Assembly: GCA_016946835.1 (NCBI GenBank)
Contig: JACVTC010000101.1
Coordinates: forward strand, 390,001 to 454,000
Direction of reading: 5' to 3'
Length of the DNA: 64,000 bases
From: Neocallimastix lanati (nom. inval.)
Taxonomy: Eukaryota > Neocallimastigomycota > Neocallimastigomycetes > Neocallimastigales > Neocallimastigaceae
The notes under the pieces were generated by a model. It was not told where the DNA came from and searched no databases. It worked only from the letters and a program-made list of their open reading frames with translations. Every line of letters starts with the position of its first letter. Positions within the stretch are counted from its first letter, which is position 1. Shown here piece after piece: positions 1 to 18,052 of the stretch. The position numbers were made by a program, and so were the translations under genes.

Positions 1-310
1 ATCTTCTTTTTTTTTTTTTTTTTTGATGATATATAAAAATAATAATAATAAATTTAATAAATAAATAAATAAATATAGGAATATATATATAATTATTATT
101 GTTATTTTATTATTTGCTTAACGATTAAAAAAAATATATTATAATATATATCAAATATATATATAATATATTTTTATTGAATACAAAATGTATTTATATT
201 GGTAAATGCTTTATATATATATATAATTAATATAGGAAAATCTTATCTTTAAAATGTTGTTAATAATAAATCCATATGAATAACGTTATTTTACATCTAA
301 TAATGGTAAT

Positions 311-341
<31 letters not shown>

Positions 342-562
342 GTTTTGTTTTGTTTTAAAATGTTTATGTAAATTTAAAAAAATTTAATATATACATATAT
401 ATAATGGTTAAAATTATATAAAATATACAATATATATATAATTATTAAAATTAATAAATAAATAATAAAATACACAATATATATATATTTATTAATATTA
501 TTATATAAGTATAAAATATACAAAAAAAAAATAAAAATAAAAAAAGGATCAATTAGTAACTT
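1..562. other. Low-complexity intergenic, no gene seen
   Basis: A/T-rich stretch with a poly-T run near 316-341 and short AT dinucleotide and AAT tracts. No open frame or protein similarity was found on either strand. It is the 3' flank of the NTF2 gene. Confidence 0.7.
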
Positions 563-900
563 TTATTTTAATATTTTATTTTTATCTCTTTTATCTTTTA
601 AAATTTTAACTATTAAACCTACATAGCAAAGTCTGAAAATATCATTGAATACAAAGTAGTTTCCTGGACCATCTGGAACTAATTGGAATGTTTGACAGAA
701 ACGTTGTGGATTTTGTTCATCATCAGTCTTCCATTATTATCATTATTATTATTATTATTTTATTTTATTTTATTTTATTTTAATTTTTTTTTTTTTTATA
801 ATTATTATAATATTAGAATTATAAATAATATTTATATCATTTTTTAAAAATTAGATTTTTTTTTATATATTAATAAATGAATTTAGATTTTTATAAATTA

Positions 901-956
<56 letters not shown>

Positions 957-1683
957 TTTAATAAAAAAAAAAAAAAAAAAAGATATTCACAAGCAATTGA
1001 CCAGTTACTGAAACTAAAATTGAACCAGCTGAAGGATGTGATGGTTGAGCATCAACAGTTTGAATTTTATGTTCAATTCTTCTGAAAGGAAGAGACTAAA
1101 ATAGAAATATTTATTTACGTATATATTATATATTTCAAATTATTTTTAGAAAATATTTTAATAATCTTATATTTATTAATAATATTTTATTTAAGAAATT
1201 CAGAGTTCCATATAAAATTATTATTTTATTTATAATTATTTGTATTTTTTGAGTTTTATATAAAATAATAATTATTTTATTTTTAAATTCTTATTGGAAT
1301 TTTATAGTTTTATGTAGTTTTTAAATAATTGAACAAAGAGTGAGAATAATATTATTAATATATTTAATATTATAAAACTTACAGCTAATTTTTCAATAAT
1401 ACCATTGACACCTTGAATTTGTGCACCTTCAAAAGATAACATTGAAATATCTTTCTTTTATTTTTATTTTTTTTTTTTAACATAATAATTCATTTATTAG
1501 CAAATTCTTTTCTTCCTTTTTTTTTTTTTTCTTTATTTATTTATTATTGATTAATTATATTATAAGATCCTTATAAAAATTTTGAAATCATACATAAACA
1601 TTTCTTAAATTTTTACGGTCAGAATCGAAAGTGCCATAGTAAAATTGAACAAAAACTTTAGCAACTTCGTTTATATCGGCCAT
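563..1683 (-). CDS. NTF2: Nuclear transport factor 2 (NTF2), four exons
   Basis: NTF2 carries Ran-GDP back into the nucleus through FxFG nucleoporins. Exons on the minus strand are 1683-1594, 1454-1383, 1095-991 and 727-563. Phases agree and give about 143 residues, slightly longer than the usual 125. The start MADINEVAKVFVQFYYGTFD matches the family N-terminus (FxQFYYxxFD). Later come MLSFEGAQIQG, the SLPFRRIEHKIQT strand, the TGQLL strand and the DEQNPQRFCQTFQL/FVFNDIFRL end, all typical of yeast-type NTF2. The C-terminus carries about 18 extra residues rich in Lys after the normal FRLxY end. Introns 2 and 3 are pure A/T filler, and intron 3 holds an (ATT)n tract. Acceptors of exons 2 and 4 read AAAG and GAAG rather than YAG. 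Confidence 0.95.
904..956. repeat. (ATT)n microsatellite in NTF2 intron 3
   Basis: About 17 uninterrupted ATT units, followed by poly-A at 962-980. It lies wholly within the third NTF2 intron, so length changes should not affect the protein. Confidence 0.9.
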
Positions 1684-2559
1684 TATTAATTTATTTATTT
1701 TTTTCTTTCAATTATATACTAATAAAAAAAAAAAAAAAAAGAGGAGAAAGCAAAAAGAAAAGTCAATAAATTAACGTACAATTAAATAAAAAAAAGTATA
1801 ATTAAAATTTTTTTCTATATATTAAATATAAATATTTCATTATTGGATTTATTTATTTCATCTCGATATATACTAATTTAATAAAAAATAATAATGAAAT
1901 TTGATGAATTATTCATTTTAATATCTTAAATATATATATCTTAGTTAATAGATAAAGAATATTCCTTTTTTTTTTTTTTTTTTTTGTAGATAAGTTAGTT
2001 TTGACAATTTATGGTTAGATTATTTAAATATAATTTTATTCAATTCAAATCAAATTTTTTATAATTTTATTATTGATTTATCTAATTTAATTGAAACTTT
2101 GCTATCATTCTTTTCTTAATAGAACTATTTTTTATTTGTATTTTATTTATTTATTATTAATATTAATACTTTTTTTATTATATTTTTCTTTTCCAGTTAT
2201 TTTATTTAATTAATATATCTTATTATTATTCTTTTCGATTATCAATTTTAATACATAAGAACCAAAATTTTATTGTTAAGCTAATTAGATTTATATTGGT
2301 TCATTAATTTCTTTCTTTAAGGCAAAAAATAAATAAATAATTAAATAAATAATTAAATAAATATATTAAATATAGATAAATATTTATATATATAATATAA
2401 TTAATGAAATACTTACTTTAAAACTATTATTTTTATGATAAAAATAAAATCTTAAGTATAAATATATATATAATTGATTATATTATTTTTATAATATTTA
2501 ATATTTAAAATTAATATATAATAAATAGTATTTTAGTATGTTAAAAAAAAAAATAAAAT
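1684..2559. other. A/T-rich intergenic upstream of NTF2
   Basis: Presumed NTF2 promoter side. It holds poly-A and poly-T runs (1723-1741, 1967-1985) and TTAA/ATAA repeats. I see no gene and cannot identify a specific promoter element in this composition. Confidence 0.6.
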
Positions 2560-3038
2560 ATAACTGAAATAAAAAAAAAAACATAGACTTGCACATATGG
2601 GTACCCATCTCCCATATGGCCATACAGTTATTAATTAACTGTAAGGTGATGAGTTATTGGCATACTGTATCAGCTTCGCCGCTCTCAATCGTCGTTACAC
2701 ACTGCCCGGAGATGCATTCCTAACGTTCCTACATATATCTCTAATGACCACGAGCATCAGAACGGAACCATTAACTCCTCCCTAGTGGGTGTAATCATTG
2801 GCGATTGGAAATTTTACAATCATCAAGGTCTATGCTTCAATTCAAAGCGTAGTATCAGGGTTGGGTGAAATAATCATCTGAGGGAAAGCCTTATGGACAT
2901 CACGTGTGGTCTCATGATATCCCAGGATAGAAACCTCATCCGATTATTTGGTGCCATGCCGAGGATTCGAACCCCGCCCTCTACAGTAACCTGTATCGTC
3001 CTAACCGACTGGACCAACATGGCATAACTGAAATAAAA
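2560..3038 (-). mobile_element. tRNA-derived SINE insertion with 15-bp target-site duplication
   Basis: An island of balanced base composition bounded by the direct repeat ATAACTGAAATAAAA (2560-2574 and 3024-3038). On the minus strand it begins exactly at the second repeat with a tRNA-like head (3023 to 2949). The head has acceptor halves GCCATGT/GCATGGC, an A box around TGGTCCAGTCGG, D stem GTCC/GGAC, a B box GGTTCGAATCC and an encoded terminal CCA. The anticodon arm is degenerate and about two bases short, so it is not a working tRNA. A body of about 370 bp of no recognised origin follows, and the element ends in a run of about ten T on its own strand just before the left duplication. The T run could be a Pol III terminator. 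The intact duplication suggests a fairly recent insertion. Confidence 0.8.
2949..3023 (-). other. tRNA-like head of the SINE (internal Pol III promoter)
   Basis: Contains both internal promoter boxes of a tRNA gene in the right order and spacing (A box, then GGTTCGAATCC B box), a closed acceptor stem and T arm, and CCA after the discriminator A. Encoded CCA is expected if the element arose by reverse transcription of a processed tRNA-like RNA. The parent tRNA cannot be named because the anticodon arm is eroded. Confidence 0.75.
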
Positions 3039-3599
3039 ATATAATGTAAAGAAATAATAAGAAATTTAATTAAATGAAATAAAATTATTTTGATAATAGA
3101 TTCATTATTATTATTATTTAATAGTCAATATTATTTGTATTTATTTATTTATTTATTAAATAATGCATATATTTACTTTTATTAATTTGTTTATTCTTAT
3201 TTATTTATTTATATATTAATTCATTTATTTATTATTTAATTAGATTTGAAGACTATTTATTAAATAAAAGAATTTAATCTTATTATATTTAGTACATATG
3301 TTATAATAATATATGTTATAATATATTCAAATTATATAAAAATTTGATCTTACCCAATCAAGATATTTGATGTTTTAGCCATACAATAAAAGGTTTTATT
3401 TAAAGCTTGAAATTATTAATTAATTAAAAATTTTAATTAATATTAATAATAAATATATGCTTTATTTGCATAAAAATATATGATTATCATCCACTATAAG
3501 TATTTTATGGATTATCCATTAAACAAAAATCTATCTCTATGAAAAATATATATATCATGTAAATTGAATATTTGAAAATCATTTATTTATTTTAAAGTT
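3039..3599. other. A/T-rich spacer, nothing recognised
   Basis: Returns to genome-typical A/T filler (TTTA and ATT tracts) between two compositional islands. No gene or repeat beyond simple tracts was seen. Confidence 0.6.
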
Positions 3600-3905
3600 T
3601 CTGGATCGACCCAGCCTTTGTCTTCTTAATTTATATGGTGTATTATCTCCCTACCCTGAGTTTTTCCTATAAATGAAGTTGGAAGTTTACCAGCCATTGT
3701 ATGAATTAACATCGAAGTCAGGCTCTATACTGATTGCTAGTCCATGGACTAGCATATATAAGACTCATTGGTTTGATCCCGCCCTATGATCATTTTCCAG
3801 GTTTTCCTCACAAGAGGTTTTTTCGGAATATAGTGGTTAGGATAATAGGCAAGTACATCCCCTTTATATGAATCTAGTACATTTCGCAATATGGCGTAAA
3901 AATTT
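3600..3905 (+). mobile_element. Second compositional island, possible old tRNA-derived retroposon
   Basis: About 300 bp of balanced composition in A/T-rich surroundings with no open frame. On the plus strand a B-box-like GGTTTGATCCC (near 3770) is preceded about 34 bp upstream by TAGTCCATGG, which resembles an A box. This suggests a decayed tRNA-derived SINE head. I could not find a target-site duplication or closed tRNA stems, so the origin is uncertain. Confidence 0.35.
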
Positions 3906-4239
3906 TTTTAAATAAAGTCATACATTATTAAGATATTCTATACAATCATATATAAATATATAAATAATTATTATTTTAAAAGAAATAATAATATATTTTT
4001 TCAATTAGATATTATTAAATATTATTTCAAAAGAAATAATATTATATTCTATTAAAAAAGAATTATAAAAAATTATTTTTATAATTGAATATTAATAAAT
4101 TATTTATTTAATTATTATTTATTTAATTATTAAAAGCAAGCAACATACAAAAATACACCACATTGTGAAATGCATGATTATGAAATCTACAATCCTCCTT
4201 TATATATATTATTATTAATAAGATACTATACTAATTGTG

Positions 4240-4735
4240 GACCTGAGAGGGTTGTGCTAGTACTGTAGTATAATATATTTACAAAGGAATTATTAGCATT
4301 TGAATACATGAATTCATGTGTCCATACATTTGATAAGGGAACTAGTACAAACCTTCATGGGTTAGGTTATACTAGTCTCTCTTCGGGAGAGTTGCATTTC
4401 CCCAGATTGCATTTCCCCAGATTGCATTTCCCCAGATTGCATTTCGCCAAGACAGCAACCTGGCGAAATGCCCCACACCCTCTCTCTTTAAAGGTAAGTT
4501 AAGAACTGGAAAAGCGCTCCGACAAAAGTACTAGAAAAAAATTCTTAGTAATAATATGTACGCCGGAGCGTCAATGCTGAACACTTAGTAAGGCTGTTCG
4601 GAAGGGACAATATCTGCCTATATGGAAGTGTATGAATACCCCAATATTCCTACTGCCCCTGAGAAGGAGGGGAGCTAAAACCAAGGGCGGTATACACCAG
4701 AAATAAATAAATAAATAAATAAATAAAAAAAAAAA
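4240..4735 (+). mobile_element. Retroposon-like island with 15-bp tandem repeats, hairpins and an (ATAA)n tail
   Basis: A balanced-composition island ending in the simple tail (AAAT)n plus poly-A at 4701-4735, as non-LTR retrotransposons or their SINE partners do. Inside are three exact tandem copies of TTGCATTTCCCCAGA (4392-4436) and a diverged fourth. The fourth opens a perfect 11-bp hairpin, GCATTTCGCCA (4439-4449) with TGGCGAAATGC (4461-4471) around an 11-nt loop. CTCTC/GAGAG closes a small hairpin just upstream (near 4377-4391). CGCTCCG (4515-4521) can pair with CGGAGCG (4564-4570). No coding frame of the usual retrotransposon proteins is present, so this is a non-coding element or the 3' end of a LINE. 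Confidence 0.5.
4392..4451 (+). repeat. 15-bp tandem repeat, three exact copies plus one diverged
   Basis: Unit TTGCATTTCCCCAGA at 4392-4406, 4407-4421 and 4422-4436. The fourth copy (from 4437) changes to TTTCGCC and becomes the 5' arm of the 11-bp hairpin. The repeat keeps an open frame for about 20 codons, but I regard that as chance. Confidence 0.9.
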
Positions 4736-5175
4736 TGGTATGATTTACATATTGTCTCGGACTCTACTTAGGCTTTGTGATAATAGATTCTGCGTACTTA
4801 GGATGAGCAAATAATATTATAATAAATTACATGTACTAACAATTCTAGTTAACTGAGAGAAACATAATTATTCTTCAATCTTGACAAGCATGAAAGTTCC
4901 CTGACTTGATACTAGCCACATTTCCTCATATGTGATTGTTACATTAAGGGATTTTCATTCAGTATTACCCTTGCTTAGAGATTAAGAAACGAGGGTTGAT
5001 ACCGAACTAGTATGGTCAATTAGCAACAATTGTTGTTATGTAAATACTAAAAATGCTTGTGAAGACCCATATATCTTGAATATTTCACGGCTTTATAGGT
5101 CGTACTTACAACATATATAAATATATATATGTATAGTACTTCGTTAAAGAAAGGCGCCATATATGTATATATTCT
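4736..5175. other. Third balanced-composition island, unassigned
   Basis: Immediately after the (ATAA)n tail the sequence stays richer in G+C than the genome background until about 5160. It has no open frame over 60 codons and no recognised protein. It may be the host sequence hit by the preceding element, or another old transposon. GGGTTGATACC near 4993 weakly resembles a tRNA B box, but no other tRNA feature was found. Confidence 0.4.
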
Positions 5176-6357
5176 TAAGTTTAAAAAAAAATAAAAAAAA
5201 AAAAAATTTAAATTAATTAAATATTTAATAAATAATAACCAGATATTATTTTTTTTAATTTTAAATTATTAATATACGTAGCATTAATTAAATATAAAAG
5301 TTTTGATATAGTATATTTTTATTTTTATAATTTTAATACTTTTGATTATCTTTTAATTTTATTATCTAATATTAATATTTAATATTTTATTTTATATTTT
5401 TATGTTTTTATTTTATATTAAATTTAATTATATACTTTATTAATATTTTATATTTTATATTGAAAGTTTTTTTTTTTATATTTTTAAAATTATAAATCTA
5501 GAATTATAATAAATTATTTAAAGTATTAAAAATTATGAAGTTAAAAATTATTTATTTGGTATGAAAAATAAAATTGTTTAATAATTTTAATAAAAAAAAA
5601 AAAAAAGGTTTAAATATATAAATAGATTATCAAAAAATTTTAAGGTATTATTATTGTTAAATAATAATAATATTTAAATATTAAAATTTAGAAGTTCATT
5701 CTTAATATTTAATTTTATTTTTTTATTCTTATAACTCTTTTTTTTTTTTTTTTTTTTATTTTATTTTATTTTAAATTTTTTTACATTTAAAGTTTATATA
5801 TTTAATCAAGACACAAATATTAGAGTTCTTTTAAGGAGAAACTACAGTTTAAGTAAAGAATTTAAAAAAAAAAAAAAAAAGGAAAAAAGATGAAGTTAGA
5901 ACATAATTAATAAATTAACTTGATATATTATTTAAATTAAAATAAAGAAGTTTATATAAAAAACATAAATATAGAGATATATTATAATAATTAATTTTAT
6001 ATATTCTTTTCCTTTTAACTTTTTTTAATTATAATTTTTTTTTTTATGGAAAAAAATTAAAAAAAAATATAATATTTAGTAGTATCAACAATAATATATA
6101 TTTAAAATAAAATTTATCTATAATTTTTATTAATTAAATGTATAAATATTAAAAAATTAATAATAAACAATTCATAATTACAATTAATGATAATGTATTA
6201 TTTTGAATATTATTAAACAAAACAAAACAAAACAGAAAAAAAAAAATATTTTTTCATATTAAAAAATATATAATTGTATATCATATTATATAAAATTTTT
6301 AATATAAATGATTATATTTATATATATATATGCAAATATATGTATCTATTAGTAAAT
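5176..6357. other. A/T-rich upstream region of the receptor gene
   Basis: Homopolymer and ATTT-rich DNA with no gene seen. It includes poly-T at 5741-5757, poly-A around 5863-5880 and a short AAAC repeat near 6216-6233. It should hold the promoter of the receptor gene, which cannot be defined by eye in this composition. Confidence 0.6.
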
Positions 6358-12961
<6,604 letters not shown>

Positions 12962-13257
12962 TTTTTTTTATATTCCTTTTTATTATTATTATTATTCTTT
13001 TATTTATTTATTTTTTTTTTTAAATTTCTAAAAATAAAAATTACATATATAAATATTATATAAAACCAATCAATAATATAATCTGATATAATTATAAAAA
13101 TTTTTATAATTTTAATGTTAGTATTGAAATTATATAATTAATATATTATTATTATATTATTATTTTTATAGGAATAACTAATTTTAGTATTAAAAAAAAG
13201 TAATAATGAAATTGAATAATAACAATAACAACAACAACAATAATAATAATAATAATA

Positions 13258-13293
<36 letters not shown>

Positions 13294-13709
13294 GTAATAA
13301 CAAAATAATAGTAATAATAAAATATTGATAATATTAATAATAAAAATGAAACGTTAATTTTAAATAATAATGAAAATCTATTTTATTAAATTTATCAATT
13401 CATAATATATATAAAATATAATATTAAAATAGTATTTTATTTATAATAAAGTTATTTATTATAAATGTATTATAAATGTACTTTTATTATTATTTTAAAT
13501 ATATAAAATTAAAAATTTATAATAAAAATTAAACATCTTTATATTGAAAATTAAATATATTCAATAAATAAACAATATTAAATAATCTTTATTCATTTAA
13601 AATATATATATTTATTATATATATTTTCAAATAAGAAAATATATATAATATAGAAAGATAGAACATTTAACTTTTATATATATATATATATATATATTTT
13701 TATGCTATT
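12962..13709. other. Convergent intergenic region with AAT/AAC repeats
   Basis: Separates the 3' ends of the receptor (+) and the RhoGAP gene (-). It holds an imperfect AAT/AAC/AGT tract at about 13204-13325 and an (AT)n tract at about 13676-13697. No gene was seen. Confidence 0.7.
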
Positions 13710-16700
13710 TTACACTTTTAAAATTTGAATTTTATTTATTGTTTGGGCATAAGTCCATGAAAATATTGTTTCAAAATTATTCAAAAAGAAATAAAACACG
13801 TTGCTAGGAAAATCCAATATTATTACCCTAAGATATATTATCAAATATAATCTTATTGGGTCTAATTTTGCAAAGAAGTATAAGAATTCTGCAGCATCCG
13901 TACATAAAGGATCTTTAATAGCAAGGGAATTCTCGTAATTTTCATCCATAATTAATTTATGTTCTTCTTTTTTATTTTCATCGTTATCATTAGCATTAAC
14001 TTCCTTATTGTTAGTATTGATATTATTATTTTTATTTTTATTGTCATCATTATGAAAATGATCATTATCATTTTTATCATTTTCTTTTTGTAATATTTCA
14101 TTTTCTTTAATATTATTGTCCATCATATTTTTAAATTTAAAACCTGAATAATACTTATTTGTTATGGTATCTCTCCTTTTTTTTGGTGGATTTTTCTTTT
14201 CTTGAACCGATTCTAAAAACGATAATAATATATCGGAATTATTAAATGATTCCCATGCTTTTCTAAATATATAATTTCCAAAAATAAAGGATAATCCGAA
14301 AAATATATTTTTTTTTGAAAAGCATCCTATTCTATATATATGACCTATTAACATCTTTAAATTTGTATATTCATTATTAGTTAATTTTTTTAGTAACGAT
14401 TTTAATTTTTCTATTATTTTTTCATTTGTATCATATTCTTTAGTAGCTAATATTTTTATTATAAAAAATAAATAAATAAATAAATAATAAATAAATAAAT
14501 ATACATTTAATGTCAATAATAATTTTAAAATGGTGAATTAATTAATAAATATATTAATACCAAAAATCATTAATATTTCCAAAGCAATATCTTTTGGAAT
14601 AAGTTGATCTATTAAATAGACTATATATAAATATACTCTCCATATCATGCTTATTCCATTAATTTCATCTAATTCAATAGAATCTTTAATTTCATTGTAG
14701 TTTTCAAAATTCTTATAAACTTCTTTTCTTATTTTACTTTCATTTCCGATTAAAGTTGTATAATCTTATATATATTATATTTAATATAAATTATTATTAT
14801 TATAATTATTATCATAATTATAATTATAAATGTTTATTAATAATTAAAATAATAGTCATTATTAATTTTATCTATTTTAAAAATGAAATTTTACCATTCA
14901 TAAAAGATGATTTAAATTTTGTTAGATAATCTATTTAATTTTATATATAAAATCATTTTTATGGTAATTATTAAGTAAACTAGTAAATTAATAAAAAAAA
15001 ATTAATTATATTAAATATTAGAAAAATGAAAAAAAAATTACCAAATGGATTATACGTAATTAATTCTTCAAATATTAAGTTAAGTGAATCATTGTGTCTT
15101 GGATCTTCTAAAATAATATTCTCTTTGTTAAACATAGTAATATCCCATAATTTTCCATGTTTTTCATCTATATGTAATTTTTTTTAATATTTAATAATTA
15201 ATTTAAAATAAAAAAAAAGAAAAAATATTGAAAATTAATTAAACTTTACATTTTTGGAAATCTAATAAAATCGGATTATTTTCATTAGTAATATTATCTT
15301 CATTTAAATCGGTTAATAAAGTTTCTAATTTATATAAATTTTTTCTATTTTTAAAGTTTTCTTTCTTTTTCTTTTTCAAACTATTTCTCCTTTCTGAATT
15401 GATTAGATTCTTTTTATTATTATTAATTATAACTGATACATTAACAGCATTTTTTCCTTTGAAAAATCTGGATTCTCTCAATTTATTTTCTTTATGGAAT
15501 AAATATTAATATTAATTATTAAATTATTTTTTAATTTTTATATTTTATATTGAAATAAAATTAATTTTTTTTTTTTTTAAAATATATATATATATATTTG
15601 ATCAATTAATGCTTACCTTTATCATATATATTTTTTTTTTCTACTCCTCTTCCTATCATCCATCTTGGTCTTTCAGAAATAGTTAACAATTTCTTTTTGG
15701 TTTTGACTGGTTTTAATTTAACATTATTTTGACTTGAATCAATAATTCTCATAATATATGTATTTCTTAAAAAGTTCTTTTGAATATTTGAAATTCTTCT
15801 TTCTTCAGAAATTTTATTTTTTTTAATATTTTGATTACTATTACTTGTATTGGTATTTTCTCTTCCTTGAATCTCAATTCTTTTAAATGGTGATACATCA
15901 TTATTGTATTCATTAACATTTTCATAATTATCTTCTTCATTACTTTCATAAATACTATTTATATCATATGAGTATTTTAATTGTCCATTTCTTACAAGAG
16001 CAGAATATTTTTTTAATAGTTCATCTTTACTGTTATTTCTCATTATTGGTTTAAATTTATTTGAAGGGCTTTTATGAAATAGATTTCTGCTAAAATAAAT
16101 AGAAGAAGTTTTATGTGTTAATTTATTTTCATCTAAATTATAATTTTTTAAATTTATTGTTGAATTATTTGATTTCCATAAATTATTATTATTCGTTGAA
16201 TCTTTGAATTGATTTGGCTCATTAATTTTAAATAAGCTATTTCCTTTTTTTCTTAAAAAAAAAAATTGATCAACATTTGAATTTTTATTATTATTATTTA
16301 ATAAATTATAAATATCGTCATCATAATTTATATCATTTTCAAAATCAATATTTTTTACGTTATTGAAGAAACTATTTATTTTATTTTTATTTTGTTCATT
16401 TATAGATTGATTAGAAGATCTTGTAGATTTACTAGTATTACTACCTGATTTATCAATTGTAATTTCGTCATTATTTTTTGAATTATTGGAGTTGATAATA
16501 CCATTTAAATTTTGAGAGGAATTACTAAAATTATTCATGGAATTATTAATTGATGATGTTGATGTGGAAAAATTAATTTGTTTTGAATCTTGTTTTAAAT
16601 TTAAACTATCCGAAAGTTTTCTTTGATTATTGTATTTTGATTTATTAGGATTTCCAGTATTATTAATTAATGATCTTATTCTATTGTTCATTTCTTTTTG

Positions 16701-17188
16701 TAAATTATTTTTGTATGAGGGATCAATTTTAACATCTACTGATTCTATAATATTATTTCTTTTTTTTTTTTTAATTATTTTTAAAGGTATTAAAAAAATA
16801 AAGAAAATAATTAAATAATTATAAATATATAATATTAGAAAAAAATTAATATCAATTTATATGTAATTAATAAAGCAAAAAATAATGTATATAAATATAT
16901 CATTATTTGTAAAATCATACTTTCGAACTGATGAAATTTTTTGATTATCTATTTTTGGTAACTTTATAGTTTTTGTTTGTGAAAGTGAATTATCTAAATA
17001 AAAATTAAATAATGAAAATTTCAATTAATAATAATGATAATAATTATATTATATTACATTATTTTATAATATTAATAATATATATGAATTTATTTTTTTT
17101 TTTTTGTTCTTTACTTCTTTCATTTTCATTTGTATTATTTATATCGTAATTTCGGTTAAAATCATTTTTGGATTTCGTTTGTGGTATA

Positions 17189-17225
<37 letters not shown>

Positions 17226-17343
17226 CCTTTTGTATTTTATTTTTATTGTTTTCAATTTGATTTAGAGGATTTTTATTTTCATTTTGACCATTTAATATAT
17301 TATTAATAATTTCTTCGGTTAAATTAAATAGAAGTTGTGGCAT
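13710..17343 (-). CDS. RhoGAP-domain protein with arginine finger apparently lost, eight exons
   Basis: About 928 residues. Exons on the minus strand: 17343-17115, 16993-16921, 16758-15617, 15489-15250, 15167-15042, 14930-14895, 14764-14561 and 14446-13710, with consistent phases. Residues 1-560 are Asn/Ser/Lys-rich low complexity with no domain recognised. The C-terminal third carries a diverged RhoGAP fold: EKHGKLWDITMF, then the segment around YTTLIGNESKI, then VYLYIVYLIDQLIP (like LRELPEPLIP). It continues with KSLLKKLTNNEYTNLKMLIGHIYRI, and FGLSFIFGNYIFR replaces the usual NLAIVFGPxLLR. An Asn/Asp-rich insertion of about 100 residues interrupts the last helices. Where active RhoGAPs have G-I-[FY]-R-x-S-G this protein has Y-T-T-L-I-G, so the catalytic Arg is replaced by Thr. 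It may bind a Rho-type GTPase without stimulating hydrolysis. Confidence 0.82.
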
Positions 17344-17560
17344 AATTTATAATAAAATATAATTTTAATTTGTTTTTTTTTATTTTTTATTTTTTGTACT
17401 TTTCACTTTCAATTTTTTTAATTCTTTTATATTTTAATATTATATTTTTTTAATGCAATATTTCAAAGAATGATTTAGTTTAAACAACATTTTGTTTTAA
17501 AAAATTTTTATAAAAAATTCATTTAATTTTATCAGTTAACAATTTCTAAATATTTTTTCC

Positions 17561-17600
<40 letters not shown>

Positions 17601-18010
17601 AATAATACTAAAAATTATGCACTAAAAATGATAATTCAATTTAAATGAAATAATCACAAATAAGAAAAAAAAAAAAAAATTAAATAAATTCATTTTAAAT
17701 ATATAATAAAGTTTAATTTTTTTTTTATAATTTTTCTCTCACTTTTTTCTTTTTTTTTTATTTTCATTTTTATTATTTAATAATTGTAAAATTCATTTAC
17801 TGCTTTACTATTCGCCAATTAATTAATTAATACTGGATTATCATATTTATTATATTTTTATTTGGATATATATGTAGTATTATATTTAAGTATTTAACAA
17901 AAATTTTTTAAACTTTTCTTATTTATAATATTTTAATTTATATCAAAACATTCACAATTATATGATTGATATATATATATATTTAAGATAATTTATCTAT
18001 CTTTATAAAT

Positions 18011-18052
<42 letters not shown>

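Noticed and set aside
2949..3023. Functional tRNA gene
   Set aside because: The anticodon arm does not form a 5-bp stem with a 7-nt loop and is about two bases short; flanking duplications and body show a SINE head.
4308..4502. 64-codon frame with LHFPR repeats as a real peptide gene
   Set aside because: The periodicity comes from the 15-bp DNA repeat inside a retroposon-like island; hairpins and tail point to non-coding RNA.
6274..6357. Upstream Met at 6274 as the receptor start
   Set aside because: The added 28 residues are Tyr/Ile filler from A/T-rich DNA; the Met at 6358 sits right before a normal signal peptide.
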